From positions 1 to 63,222 of the forward strand of contig JAFPYI010000029.1 in NCBI GenBank assembly GCA_017412245.1: a stretch of 63,222 nt of DNA, read 5' to 3'. Source of the DNA: Paludibacteraceae bacterium (GTDB taxonomy: Bacteria > Bacteroidota > Bacteroidia > Bacteroidales > Paludibacteraceae). Positions within the stretch are counted from its first letter, which is position 1. Each line of letters begins with the position of its first letter. Made by a program: the position numbers and the translations under genes. Shown here piece by piece: positions 8,178 through 16,758 of the stretch. The notes below the pieces were generated by a model, which ran no database searches, had not been told where the DNA came from, and was given only the letters and a program-made list of their open reading frames with translations.

Positions 8178-8939
8178 TTATTTAGGAATGCCGAAGTAGA
8201 ATGCGCCTTCGCAAAAGTCCTCAGCCATTTCTTTGCTCAGTTCGCTTTGCATAAGCCCCCATTGCAGACCGTAGTAAACATCATCGCCGTTTGAGTTCTC
8301 ACCAAGAGCCTCTTCCGTAACGTAAGGTACATCGAGTTCAGCAAACTCAGCCTCGAATTTGTCACGTTTCTTGGCTGTGAAAGAATCCGGTTCTTTCTCG
8401 GCCTTATAGTCATCCCATTCTATCAACTCGCCTGCCCAATCAGGGTCTTTGATTGATTTGTAGACGTTCTTGGAGAAATTGAGATAGAGGTTATTGATGT
8501 TCTCATACTCGTTACCAACGAACATATGGCACTCGCCTCCGATAAGTTTTTTACCATCAAAACCTACCATCATCTCAGCGAAGATTTTCTTATCCTTAAT
8601 CATCTGTTCGAGCCATTCGTCAATAGCCTCTTCATCCTCCTCCATCATAGCTTCGACGAACCCTTCTAGATCTCCGTAAACGAAGATAGCAGAGGTGGTA
8701 GCGTCATATTTCATGTTTTTTTGGAAGCGTTTAGGAACTTCTCCCAAATAGGAAGCATCTTCCCAACCTGCTTTCTCGAAAGCGGCTTTGACTTCTTTTT
8801 TGTCTTTACCGATGAGAGAGAGAACATTTTTACTTGCTTTGTCAAGCATTTTCTTGTCTTTGCTGTCGATTTTTGGTCCATTAGGGTCACAACTAATCAA
8901 CATCAGCGCAGCTAAAGCTACATACAATAATTTTTTCAT
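8178..8939 (-). CDS. Paralogous lipoprotein, family of four (copy 2, divergent)
   Basis: This 253-residue protein has the same MKKLLYVALAALMLISC lipoprotein signal as copies 1 and 4 and keeps the family landmarks: DSKDKK, NVLSLIGKDKKE, NNLYLNFSKNVYKSI (about 155) and AKKRDKF (about 195). The rest is clearly diverged, and it ends EGAFYFGIPK in place of the TPEP end of the others. It lies 94 bp downstream of copy 3 with no visible promoter, so the two are probably cotranscribed, with termination at 8129-8156. No known domain; it is probably an envelope lipoprotein. Its divergence suggests the oldest duplication in the set. Confidence 0.85.
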   Translation of the reverse strand: MKKLLYVALAALMLISCDPNGPKIDSKDKKMLDKASKNVLSLIGKDKKEVKAAFEKAGWEDASYLGEVPKRFQKNMKYDATTSAIFVYGDLEGFVEAMMEEDEEAIDEWLEQMIKDKKIFAEMMVGFDGKKLIGGECHMFVGNEYENINNLYLNFSKNVYKSIKDPDWAGELIEWDDYKAEKEPDSFTAKKRDKFEAEFAELDVPYVTEEALGENSNGDDVYYGLQWGLMQSELSKEMAEDFCEGAFYFGIPK

Positions 8940-8949
8940 AAGAATAAAA

Positions 8950-8985
8950 AATTAATTTTAGATTTCAAATTTCAAATTTAAGATT
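8950..8985. repeat. Simple TTTCAAATTT-type interspersed repeat
   Basis: TTAGATTTCAAATTTCAAAT runs into TTAAGATTT. Similar strings occur at 160-190, 1000-1045, 11358-11387, 19633-19665, 29430-29466, 48819-48848 and 63110-63140, sometimes inside coding sequence. Confidence 0.5.
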
Positions 8986-9033
8986 TTTCTTTATCCTTTC
9001 ACTTTTCACTTTTCACCTTTAATCGCTTCGCGA

Positions 9034-9849
9034 TTACGGTTCCGGAGTTGCAGCTGTCTCCAGAACAGCCTGGAAAGAACCAATAGCAAGACCTTCCAAA
9101 GTCTTGTCCATAAGAGAAGCATCGCCAACCCAGGTCGATTCATAGGTACGGGTTGCGTCGTCATCGAGTACATCAGCGCCAGCTTCTTCTGCAATAGGGC
9201 ATTCCATAGCTGCAAAATCAGCCTCGAATTTGTCACGTTTACGTGCTGAATATTCTGTGAAAGCTTTTTCGCCTTCGTCCTCAATATCTTCCAACTCTGC
9301 CAAAGCACCTTGCCATTCTTTGTCATCACCGAGAGAAAGGAAGACATTCTTTGAGAATTTAGCATAGAGGTTATGGATGTTCTTTACCTCGGCAGGAGCA
9401 ACAGTTTCTAAACCAACAATGGCTACCTTGCCGTTAGAGTCAAGAGTTAATTGTGCCAGGATTGCAATCTCTTTTTTCTCGGTCAGATAGTCAAACAAAG
9501 CCTCTATGTCCTCGTCTTCCATGGCCTCTTCATAAACATCGAGATTGCCGTAGAAGAAAGTGAGAGAAGTTTCCTCTGCTTTTTGTGCCGGCAGGCCTAA
9601 ACGTGCAGGGAGTGTACCCACGTTTTCAATTTTCTCGAAGCCGAGGTCCTCCAGTGTGGAGGTGGCAGCTTTTTTCTTCTCGCCCAGGAGAGAGAGAATG
9701 TTCTTTGACAGATTGTCAACGGTTTTGTTGTCCTTGCTCGGGAGTTTTGGTGCGTTAGGATCGCAACTGATGAGCATCATTGCAGCGAGTGCAACATAAA
9801 GAATTTTTTTCTCTGCCGCAAGGGCGCGATTAATCCAAAGATTTTTCAT
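9034..9849 (-). CDS. Paralogous lipoprotein, family of four (copy 3, extended signal peptide)
   Basis: The chosen ATG (9849-9847) gives 271 residues starting MKNLWINRALAAEKKILYVA and then AAMMLISCDPN. The reading frame stays open further upstream, but the promoter at 9927-9958 excludes that. Relative to the other copies, about eleven residues (NLWINRALAAE) sit between the initial MK and the conserved KILYVALAA core, which puts Asn, Arg and Glu into the n-region. The lipobox is intact. The mature part is close to copies 1 and 4 (PSKDNKTVDNLSKNILS, KFSKNVFLSLGDD, ATRTYESTW), but residues about 70-95 differ from the almost identical stretch they share. Function unknown. Confidence 0.82.
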   Translation of the reverse strand: MKNLWINRALAAEKKILYVALAAMMLISCDPNAPKLPSKDNKTVDNLSKNILSLLGEKKKAATSTLEDLGFEKIENVGTLPARLGLPAQKAEETSLTFFYGNLDVYEEAMEDEDIEALFDYLTEKKEIAILAQLTLDSNGKVAIVGLETVAPAEVKNIHNLYAKFSKNVFLSLGDDKEWQGALAELEDIEDEGEKAFTEYSARKRDKFEADFAAMECPIAEEAGADVLDDDATRTYESTWVGDASLMDKTLEGLAIGSFQAVLETAATPEP

Positions 9850-9926
9850 AAGAATAAATTGTTTAATGATTAATGAGTAATGTGTATTTATATTGCAGAT
9901 TGTTAGTTTCACAACCTTTGCCGCTG

Positions 9927-9958
9927 CAAAGATACTGCTTTTTTCCGATATATGCAAA
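9927..9958 (-). promoter_or_regulatory. Bacteroidota-type promoter for lipoprotein copies 3 and 2
   Basis: TTTG (9958-9955), 20 nt, TATCTTTG (9934-9927) on the minus strand, 78 bp before the start codon of copy 3. The palindromic CTTTGCCGCTGCAAAG overlaps the start region. Confidence 0.8.
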
Positions 9959-9997
9959 TAATTAAGCGAAAAATTAATAAAAATAAAAGAAAATAAC

Positions 9998-10020
9998 AAA
10001 AAAGCGGCCCGAAGGTCGCT
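9998..10020 (-). terminator. Terminator after lipoprotein copy 4
   Basis: Minus strand GCGACC, TTCG, GGCCGC, followed by six T. Identical in design to 8129-8156. It separates copy 4 from the promoter of copy 3. Confidence 0.75.
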
Positions 10021-10051
10021 TTCTTTGTCTTTGCTCGTTGAGCGAACGCAA

Positions 10052-10825
10052 TTATGGTTCCGGAGTTTCAGCTGTCTGCAGGTAAGCCTGGAACATACCA
10101 ATAGCAACGCCGTCCATATCCCTGTTCATGATAGAAGCATCGCCAAACCACTGTGAGTCATAGGCACGGATTGCGTCGTCATCGAATTCATCTGAACCCA
10201 CTTCTTGAGCTAACGGACATTCCATAGCTGCAAAAGCCTCTTCGAACTTGTCGCGTTTCTTAGCAGAAGAGAAATTTTCGATTGCGTCTGCGTCATCAGC
10301 GTCGTCGCACTCTGCTAAGTGACCTTCCCATGTCTTGCCATCACCGAGAGAGAGGAAGACATTCTTTGAGAATTTAGCATAGAGGTTGTGGATGTTCTTT
10401 ACCTCGGCAGGAGCAAGAGTGCTTACCACCAGCACCTCTACCTTGCCGTCAGAGTTAAGTGCCAATTGAGCCATGATCATAATCTCTTTTTTCTCATTCA
10501 GATAGTCAACCAAAGCCTCCAAGTCTTCGTCTTCCATGGCCTCTTCATAAGCATCGATATTGCCGTAGAGGTAAAGGATAGGATCGTCTGCTTTTTGTGC
10601 AGGCAGGCCTAAACGTTGAGGAAGAGCACCACTGAGAGTAATTTTCTCGAAGCCGAGGTCCTCCAGAGTGGAGGTAGCAACTTTTTTCTTCTCGCCAAGG
10701 AGGGAGAGAACATTCTTTGACAGGTTGTCAATGGTTTTGTTGTCTTTGCTCGGGATTTTCGGTGCGTTAGGATCGCAACTGATGAGCATCATTGCAGCTA
10801 ATGCTACGTACAATAATTTTTTCAT
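10052..10825 (-). CDS. Paralogous lipoprotein, family of four (copy 4)
   Basis: This 257-residue protein has signal MKKLLYVALAAMMLISC and is the closest relative of copy 1 (215-988). The stretch with FEKITLSGALPQRLGLPAQK through NEKKEIMI is nearly the same in both, though about 9 kb separates them. It shares its promoter wording and terminator with the other copies. The mature protein is acidic (EEAMEDEDLEALVDYL) with conserved KFSKNVFLSLGDGKTWEG and AKKRDKFEEAFAAMECP. No known domain. Having its own promoter (10963-10994) and terminator, it is a monocistronic unit heading the lipoprotein cluster. Confidence 0.85.
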   Translation of the reverse strand: MKKLLYVALAAMMLISCDPNAPKIPSKDNKTIDNLSKNVLSLLGEKKKVATSTLEDLGFEKITLSGALPQRLGLPAQKADDPILYLYGNIDAYEEAMEDEDLEALVDYLNEKKEIMIMAQLALNSDGKVEVLVVSTLAPAEVKNIHNLYAKFSKNVFLSLGDGKTWEGHLAECDDADDADAIENFSSAKKRDKFEEAFAAMECPLAQEVGSDEFDDDAIRAYDSQWFGDASIMNRDMDGVAIGMFQAYLQTAETPEP

Positions 10826-10962
10826 ACTTCAAAAATTTTAATGTGTAATGTTTAATTGTATTGCAGATTGTTAGTTTCACAACCTTTGCGGCTGCAAAGA
10901 CTAGGTGTTTCCGTTGAGCGGAAAAACCGCTACAGGGAAAAGGTCCTAAACCTTTGCGGCTG

Positions 10963-10994
10963 CAAAGGTACAACAAATTTCCGATATATGCAAA
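10963..10994 (-). promoter_or_regulatory. Bacteroidota-type promoter for lipoprotein copy 4
   Basis: TTTG (10994-10991), 20 nt, TACCTTTG (10970-10963) on the minus strand. The palindrome ACCTTTGCGGCTGCAAAGGT (10951-10970) overlaps the -7 element and the start point, and a second CTTTGCGGCTGCAAAG lies downstream at about 10884-10899. Confidence 0.8.
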
Positions 10995-11086
10995 TAATTA
11001 AGCGAAAAATTAATAAAAACAGAAAAAAGGATATAAAAATTACCTATTTTTGTCCAAAACGCCCATGAAGCACTTTTGCTGCGCAA

Positions 11087-11860
11087 CTAATCACGCGGGC
11101 GACGGAACTCAGCAAGCACAATAGCCGTAGCAATAGAGACATTGAGGCTTTCGACAACAGCGGAAGTCTCTTTGTTTTCTTGGGAAGGATGATAATCCGC
11201 GTAAGAAGGAATATAAATAGGGTGGGTGATGAGTTTCCGCACCTCAGGAGAAATACCGTTTCCTTCATTGCCCATGACGATCACGTTCGGCAAGGAGGTT
11301 GCATCGGTCCCCAGGACTTCGTACATGTTTTTGCCGTCGAGGAGTGTGCCATAAATATGCAATTTGCAATTTGAGATTTGAGATTTTACCCATTCGGGTA
11401 GATTCACGTAGTGAATTCGTACGCGAGCTAAAGCACCCATAGTGGCTTGAACAACCTTCGGATTATAGCAATCAGCCGTGTCTAACGAACAGAAGATATC
11501 ATGCACGCCAAACCAGTCACACGTACGAATAATCGTTCCTAAATTGCCCGGGTCCTGAATACCGTCAAGGGCCAATATGAGATCGGCTTTGTCTGAAAGA
11601 CCGTCCTGCGGACTGAAAGATGGCTTTTTGAAGACAGCAATAGTGCCTTGAGGGGTTCTCAATCCGGACATCTGTTCTATCTCTGTACGAGAAGCATTTT
11701 CTCCTTCAACGGCCAGATAAACGAGTTCGAAAGCATCACGCAGTTCATTGATGCATTTATCGCCTTCGGCAACGAAAAGACCTAATTCGTCACGGTTTTT
11801 CTTTTGCTGTAAACTCTTGATGAGTTTAACTTGTGCTTTGCTGATTTTATCCATATTCAT
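11087..11860 (-). CDS. TrmH/SpoU-family RNA 2'-O-ribose methyltransferase
   Basis: This 257-residue protein has the three SPOUT knot motifs: LDGIQDPGNLGTIIRTCDWF (about 96-115), IVMGNEGNGISPEV (about 193-206) and SLNVSIATAIVLAEF (about 237-251). It should transfer methyl from S-adenosylmethionine to a ribose 2'-OH in rRNA or tRNA; the target cannot be told. The N-terminal part (NRDELGLFVAEGDKCINEL) is the usual substrate-binding domain. Two oddities: residues about 158-167 (KSQISNCKLH) are encoded by a simple interspersed repeat, and about seventeen extra residues (ADYHPSQENKETSAVVE) precede motif 3. The promoter at 11874-11905 places transcription start only a few nt before the ATG. Confidence 0.88.
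   Translation of the reverse strand: MNMDKISKAQVKLIKSLQQKKNRDELGLFVAEGDKCINELRDAFELVYLAVEGENASRTEIEQMSGLRTPQGTIAVFKKPSFSPQDGLSDKADLILALDGIQDPGNLGTIIRTCDWFGVHDIFCSLDTADCYNPKVVQATMGALARVRIHYVNLPEWVKSQISNCKLHIYGTLLDGKNMYEVLGTDATSLPNVIVMGNEGNGISPEVRKLITHPIYIPSYADYHPSQENKETSAVVESLNVSIATAIVLAEFRRPRD
11358..11387 (-). repeat. In-frame simple repeat inside the TrmH-type gene
   Basis: On the minus strand AAAATCTCAAATCTCAAATT then GCAAATTGC. It encodes KSQISNCK. The same KSQISN peptide in the same frame is encoded at the start of mnmA (19633-19665). Confidence 0.6.
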
Positions 11861-11873
11861 TCAATTCCGGCGA

Positions 11874-11905
11874 CAAAAGTAGTAAAAAATTTGCACATAT
11901 GCAAA
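11874..11905 (-). promoter_or_regulatory. Promoter of the TrmH-type gene (interleaved with tamL promoter)
   Basis: Minus strand TTTG (11905-11902), 20 nt, TACTTTTG (11881-11874). It overlaps the oppositely oriented tamL promoter by 16 bp around ATTTGCACATATGCAAAT (11889-11906). Confidence 0.78.
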
Positions 11906-11921
11906 TATTTTTGTAATTTTG
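11890..11921 (+). promoter_or_regulatory. Promoter of tamL (interleaved, near-leaderless)
   Basis: TTTG (11890-11893), 20 nt, TAATTTTG (11914-11921). The start codon is at 11932, so the 5' leader would be only a few nucleotides. Confidence 0.75.
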
Positions 11922-11931
11922 CACGCTGATT

Positions 11932-14238
11932 ATGTTTCGCGTATTACGCACATATGAAAAAAAGAGACTTTGGTCGTTGAGCATAGGCGTTCTTCTGGTG
12001 TTGAGCGCAGCGGTCTTTATGTCTTCCTGCAATACAACAAAATTCGTCCCGCAAGACAAATACCTGCTCAATAAAGCACGTATCAAATGCGTGGACGACA
12101 AGACTGTTTCTACTTCTAACCTGCGGAACTATTTGCGCCAAAAACAGAACACAGAGATCTTCGGTTTCTGGAAACTGCAGTTGGATGTGTATAACACGGC
12201 GCCGATAGATACTACCACCAAAACCAAAGCACGGTTGGCTCGCAATGCACGGAAGATGGGTGAAGCACCGGTTATCTACGATGAGGAACTGACGCAAATC
12301 AGTATGCAGCAGCTCCGCCAGCAGATGAATAACTTAGGGTATTTCAATGCAGAGGTAGATACACAGAAAGTGATAAAGAAACGTAAAATCAATCTGACCT
12401 ATCTCATTACCGCCCATCAGCCTTACACGCTGCGGTCATACGAAGTAGATATACCGATAGAAGCTGTGCGCAGGATAGCAGAGAGTCCCGGTTGTCTGGT
12501 GAAACCGAAAATGCAATTCTCCACTGCAGTCCTGGACGAGGAACGCGAACGAATAACCACTGTTCTGCGGAATATGGGTTATTTCTATGTGGAGAAAGCA
12601 ATGTTGGAATATACGGCCGACAGTTCGCTTAATACCCATGAGGTGGATGTTCGTATTCATTTGGCACCATACTTGGAGCAGTTGGATAGCGTAGCCAAGA
12701 AAAAACTATACACCCGTTATTCGGTTAGAGATGTGCATTATCAAATCGATTATGACCCTTCGCGTTTGCCGGATAGCATAGTGTTGAAACGTGATAGTGA
12801 CCGCTATGGCAATGAATATACATGGACGGGTAGTCGTTTTCTGACTAAAGCGTCTCTGCGTCAGTCGAGTCGAATCAAACCCGGTCAGCGTTATGCAGAG
12901 TGGCGTGTGGAGCGTACATACGCGCAGATGAATGCTTTGCCGCCGGTGAAATATGTAGATATAGCCTTTTCGGAGGTCGGCGACTCGTTGCTGGACTGCT
13001 ACGTGACTGTTTCTCGCGGACGTATTCACTCTGTCGCAGCGGAATTAGGAGGAACTTACAGTGCGGGCGATTGGGGAATAGCAGCAGGTCTGAACTATTC
13101 CAATCGAAATATCTTCCGTGGTGCCGAATTGCTGACCTTAGGTGCTCGTGCTTCGTATGAATGGCGTGCTAACGGCGGACGAGCTATAGAAGCGAAAGTG
13201 GAAGCAGGACTGACCTTCCCGTCGCAGGTGAAGATTGATGCGTCTTATAACTATCAGCAACGCCCTCAGGAATACACGCGAACGATTATCAACGGCGGAT
13301 TGTCGTACACGGTTCCTCATCGTCCTGCCAGTCGATGGACACATAAATTCAACCTGCTGGATATCAGTTATATCTACCTGCCGTGGATATCAGATGACTT
13401 TAGGCAGAAATTTGTGGAGCGTTCGTCAGTGCTGAAAGCCAGTTATACGGACCACTTCATTCTCGACTGGAGTTACACAGGTTCGTATTCGTCGTTCAAT
13501 CCGCGTTTCCCGGATCGTTCGTATGTGCAGTTTGCATTCAAAGTAGAGACAGCCGGTAATGCGTTGTACGGAATAAGTAGAGCCGCTCGTCTGCAACAGA
13601 ATGAAGACGGTTCTTACGTGCTGTGGAAGATCCCATTCGCACAGTATGCCAAAGGAGATATTAATTTTACCTACCACCAGATCTTCAACCCTAAACACCA
13701 ATTGGTTTTCCATGCGGGATTAGGAGTGGTAGTGCCTTATTTGAATGCGAAGTCTGTTCCTTTTGAGAAACGTTATTTCGCAGGTGGCGCAAACGGTATT
13801 CGTGGTTGGCAAGCGCGAACATTAGGTCCCGGTATATTCAAAGGCAACGGCGCGTCGCTGGTATATGACTTGCAGGCAGGAGATATTCATCTGGACCTTA
13901 ACCTGGAATACCGTTTCAAAGTGCTGAAGTTCCTTGAGTTAGCCGCTTTTACCGACGCAGGAAATATATGGACTATTCGTGATTATCCGGACCAACCCGG
14001 AGGAGTATTCAAGTTTGACCAGTTCTACAAACAGATAGCATGGAGTTATGGCGTGGGAGTACGATTTGACTTGTCTATCTTGATTTTCCGTATAGACTTC
14101 GGTGTTAAGTTATACGACCCGAGTCGCGTACCAGAACATGAACCTGATTTGATAGACCGGCGTTGGCGTACAGCTACACGCGGATTAGGTTGGCACGATG
14201 ATATGACATTCCATTTCGCTATCGGCCACCCGTTCTAA
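11932..14238 (+). CDS. tamL: TamL-type lipoprotein Omp85 (TamA-like) outer-membrane assembly protein
   Basis: The 768-residue protein begins with a hydrophobic segment and lipobox (VFMSSCNTT, Cys about 33), so it is a lipoprotein version of TamA, a form typical of Bacteroidota. POTRA-like repeats cover about 60-400. The C-terminal half is an Omp85 barrel with the signature KRYFAGGANGIRGWQ at about 617-631 (the R-G-W lid-lock motif) and it ends MTFHFAIGHPF. It should insert or help build outer-membrane barrels together with TamB or BAM. The ATG at 11932 is the only sensible start before the lipobox. It heads a block of plus-strand genes (rnhB follows after 14 nt). Confidence 0.88.
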   Translation: MFRVLRTYEKKRLWSLSIGVLLVLSAAVFMSSCNTTKFVPQDKYLLNKARIKCVDDKTVSTSNLRNYLRQKQNTEIFGFWKLQLDVYNTAPIDTTTKTKARLARNARKMGEAPVIYDEELTQISMQQLRQQMNNLGYFNAEVDTQKVIKKRKINLTYLITAHQPYTLRSYEVDIPIEAVRRIAESPGCLVKPKMQFSTAVLDEERERITTVLRNMGYFYVEKAMLEYTADSSLNTHEVDVRIHLAPYLEQLDSVAKKKLYTRYSVRDVHYQIDYDPSRLPDSIVLKRDSDRYGNEYTWTGSRFLTKASLRQSSRIKPGQRYAEWRVERTYAQMNALPPVKYVDIAFSEVGDSLLDCYVTVSRGRIHSVAAELGGTYSAGDWGIAAGLNYSNRNIFRGAELLTLGARASYEWRANGGRAIEAKVEAGLTFPSQVKIDASYNYQQRPQEYTRTIINGGLSYTVPHRPASRWTHKFNLLDISYIYLPWISDDFRQKFVERSSVLKASYTDHFILDWSYTGSYSSFNPRFPDRSYVQFAFKVETAGNALYGISRAARLQQNEDGSYVLWKIPFAQYAKGDINFTYHQIFNPKHQLVFHAGLGVVVPYLNAKSVPFEKRYFAGGANGIRGWQARTLGPGIFKGNGASLVYDLQAGDIHLDLNLEYRFKVLKFLELAAFTDAGNIWTIRDYPDQPGGVFKFDQFYKQIAWSYGVGVRFDLSILIFRIDFGVKLYDPSRVPEHEPDLIDRRWRTATRGLGWHDDMTFHFAIGHPF

Positions 14239-14252
14239 CAACCGGACCAACG

Positions 14253-14861
14253 ATGTTAAAGACATGCATGATTCAAAATATGGTTGAGGCGGGCTGTGAT
14301 GAAGCAGGACGAGGTCCTTTAGCCGGAGCTGTTTTTGCGGCAGCGGTTATATTAAATCCTGCACGCGTAGCAGAGATACCGGAGTTTGAATGGCTGAACG
14401 ACTCCAAGCAACTGACGGAGAAACAGCGATATGCCTTGCGTCCGGTTATCGAACGAGAAGCTGTCAGTTGGGCTGTGGTAGAAGTGAGTCCGCAGGAGAT
14501 AGATGAACGCAATATACTGCAATGCTCTATCTTAGGCATGCAGCGTGCTCTGGACCAACTGACTGTCCGACCGCAACATATCCTGGTGGACGGAAATAAA
14601 TGGCGTCCGTATGTGCCGGAAGGAGAGATAATGGCTGTTCCTGCAGACACTGTGGTGCACGGAGACGCCACCTATATGTCGATAGCCGCTGCAAGTGTGC
14701 TGGCAAAGACATACAGAGACGATTATATGCTGCGTCTGCATGAAGAATATCCGCAGTACGGATGGGCAAACAATAAAGGTTATCCGACCGAAGAACACTA
14801 TGCTGCTATCAAGAAATACGGCATTACTCCGTACCATCGGAAGAGTTTTAGACTGACATAA
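14253..14861 (+). CDS. rnhB: Ribonuclease HII
   Basis: The 202-residue protein carries the RNase HII start GCDEAGRGPLAG (about 14-25), with the first catalytic Asp and Glu, then EWLNDSKQLTEKQR (about 47-60) and the downstream acidic positions in ILVDGNKW and VVHGDATYMSIAAASVLAKT. It hydrolyses RNA in RNA/DNA hybrids and removes misincorporated ribonucleotides. ATGs at 14253, 14268 and 14280 are in frame and precede the first motif; the first is kept because it is nearest to tamL, though the second or third is equally possible. Normal length for the family. Confidence 0.93.
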   Translation: MLKTCMIQNMVEAGCDEAGRGPLAGAVFAAAVILNPARVAEIPEFEWLNDSKQLTEKQRYALRPVIEREAVSWAVVEVSPQEIDERNILQCSILGMQRALDQLTVRPQHILVDGNKWRPYVPEGEIMAVPADTVVHGDATYMSIAAASVLAKTYRDDYMLRLHEEYPQYGWANNKGYPTEEHYAAIKKYGITPYHRKSFRLT

Positions 14862-14907
14862 AACGCAAACAATAAATCAACAATATTAACTAAACACTTT
14901 TATTATT

Positions 14908-16689
14908 ATGGCTTTCTTATTTCGTAGAACGACAACAGTAGAAGAAGGACAACCTCGTCCTCGTCGTAAATTAGGTTGCCTTAGCGGTTGCCTCATTTTC
15001 TTTGCAGTGTATTTTATCTGTAGTGCTCTTTTAGGTTGGTTGATGGGAGATATGTTCTCTTCGTCAACTGTCACGCTGCAAGACAAAACCGTTTACCGTT
15101 TGCAGTTGCAAGGAACACTGGTTGAACAAGCACAAGAGGAAAATCCGTTCGCTGCGTTTACCGGCAAAATACCGTTTGGTAGTTATGCAGGCATAGAAAA
15201 TGCAGTAGGTCTGGATAATATCCTCAGTAATATTCGTCTGGCAAAGAACGATGACAAGATTCTCGGTATCTGGTTGGACGGTGCAGAGCTGCTTGTGCAA
15301 CCCGCCAACGCGAAAGTGATCCGTGACGCGCTGCTGGACTTCAAACAGTGCGGCAAATGGGTCATCGCTTCCGCCAATGACTATAGCCAGATCAACTATT
15401 ACATCGCTTCCGTAGCCGACCGCATTGTTCTGGACCCGACCGGCGCCGTACAATGGAACGGACTCTCCGCGCAGAGGATGTATTACAAACGTCTGTTAGA
15501 GAAAGTGGGCGTGGAGATGCAGATCCTCAAAGTGGGCACGTTCAAGTCTGCCGTAGAACCGTTCTTCCGTACCTCTATGAGTGATGAAGATAGAAAACAG
15601 ACGGAGGAATATATGGGCGGTATATGGGACGAGTTCAAGAGCGCGGTAAGTGCTTCCCGTAAGATAGAGTTGGCGCAGTTAGATGCTCTGGCTGACCGAT
15701 ATATGGGTTTGCAACCGGCAGAAGAACAACTCAAAGCAGGGTTGGTAGATACGATTGCTTATATGCAAGATATGGATAGTCTGCTGCGTGTATATACCGG
15801 CACCAAGGATTATCACCTGCTAACGACCAACAAGTTGGCACAGGTTAAACGTCCTGTGTCCAAAGCCAAAGATAAAGTGGCTGTTCTCTACCTGGAAGGC
15901 GAGATTACCGATGACTCGGGAGACGGTATCGTAGGTACAGAGGTTGTCAAAACACTCAAGAAAATCGGTAAAGACGAGAATATCAAAGCATTGGTTCTTC
16001 GTGTCAACAGTCCGGGCGGCTCCGCCAATGCGAGCGAACAGATCTGGCATGCCGTTCAAAACATCAAAGCAGACAGCATCCCTGTTGTCGTTTCAATGGG
16101 CGATTGTGCAGCTTCCGGAGGTTATTATATCTCTTGCGGAGCGGATTATATCTTTGCAGAGCCGACAACTATCACCGGTTCAATCGGTATTTTCGGAACG
16201 GTTCCTAATGCTTCCAAACTGCTCGACAAAGTAGGTCTTGACGTGGACGGAATAGCTACCAACAAGCATTCAGACTTGGATGGAAATATGATTTTCAAAG
16301 GCATGAATTCGGAAGAACATGCATTGATGCAAACGATGGTTGAACGCGGATATGATTTGTTTACCCGTCGTTGCGCAGAAGGACGTCATGTAGAGCAGGA
16401 TTATATCAAATCGATTGGCGGAGGACGTGTATGGTTAGGTAGCAAAGGAAAAGAAATCGGCATCGTTGACGAACTGGGTAATCTCGATAATGCTATTGCC
16501 AAAGCAGTCGAACTGGCAGGCTTGGAGTCCTATCAATTGGCATACTATCCGGCCGTCAAAGACCCGATTGAGGAGATGTTGAAGATGCTCGACAACACAA
16601 CCGAAGAGGAGCGTCTGATGCTTAAGATGCGTGAGTTCTGTTCCAAACCGCGCGTGATGGCATTAATGCCACGGGTAATCATCAAATAA
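14908..16689 (+). CDS. sppA: Signal peptide peptidase SppA, 67-kDa type
   Basis: The 593-residue protein has one N-terminal membrane anchor (about 24-46) and two tandem ClpP/crotonase-like protease domains as in E. coli protease IV. The C-terminal domain contains VNSPGGSANASEQIW (about 367-381) and the nucleophile Ser region GDCAASGGYYISCGADYIFA (about 398-417), followed by PTTITGSIGIFG. The N-terminal domain supplies the catalytic Lys in this subtype (candidate in LKVGTFKSAVEPF, about 211-223). It should digest cleaved signal peptides in the inner membrane. Length matches the long form. It sits between rnhB and lpxK on the same strand. Confidence 0.93.
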   Translation: MAFLFRRTTTVEEGQPRPRRKLGCLSGCLIFFAVYFICSALLGWLMGDMFSSSTVTLQDKTVYRLQLQGTLVEQAQEENPFAAFTGKIPFGSYAGIENAVGLDNILSNIRLAKNDDKILGIWLDGAELLVQPANAKVIRDALLDFKQCGKWVIASANDYSQINYYIASVADRIVLDPTGAVQWNGLSAQRMYYKRLLEKVGVEMQILKVGTFKSAVEPFFRTSMSDEDRKQTEEYMGGIWDEFKSAVSASRKIELAQLDALADRYMGLQPAEEQLKAGLVDTIAYMQDMDSLLRVYTGTKDYHLLTTNKLAQVKRPVSKAKDKVAVLYLEGEITDDSGDGIVGTEVVKTLKKIGKDENIKALVLRVNSPGGSANASEQIWHAVQNIKADSIPVVVSMGDCAASGGYYISCGADYIFAEPTTITGSIGIFGTVPNASKLLDKVGLDVDGIATNKHSDLDGNMIFKGMNSEEHALMQTMVERGYDLFTRRCAEGRHVEQDYIKSIGGGRVWLGSKGKEIGIVDELGNLDNAIAKAVELAGLESYQLAYYPAVKDPIEEMLKMLDNTTEEERLMLKMREFCSKPRVMALMPRVIIK

Positions 16690-16758
16690 GACCAACCCCC
16701 GTAATAATAAGGTAAAAACCAGGCAATAACCACATTGAAGAGTGGAAAATAAACTGCG

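Noticed and set aside
9850-10107. N-terminal extension of lipoprotein copy 3 to 357 residues
   Set aside because: It would include the terminator of copy 4 and the promoter at 9927-9958 and would bury the signal peptide.
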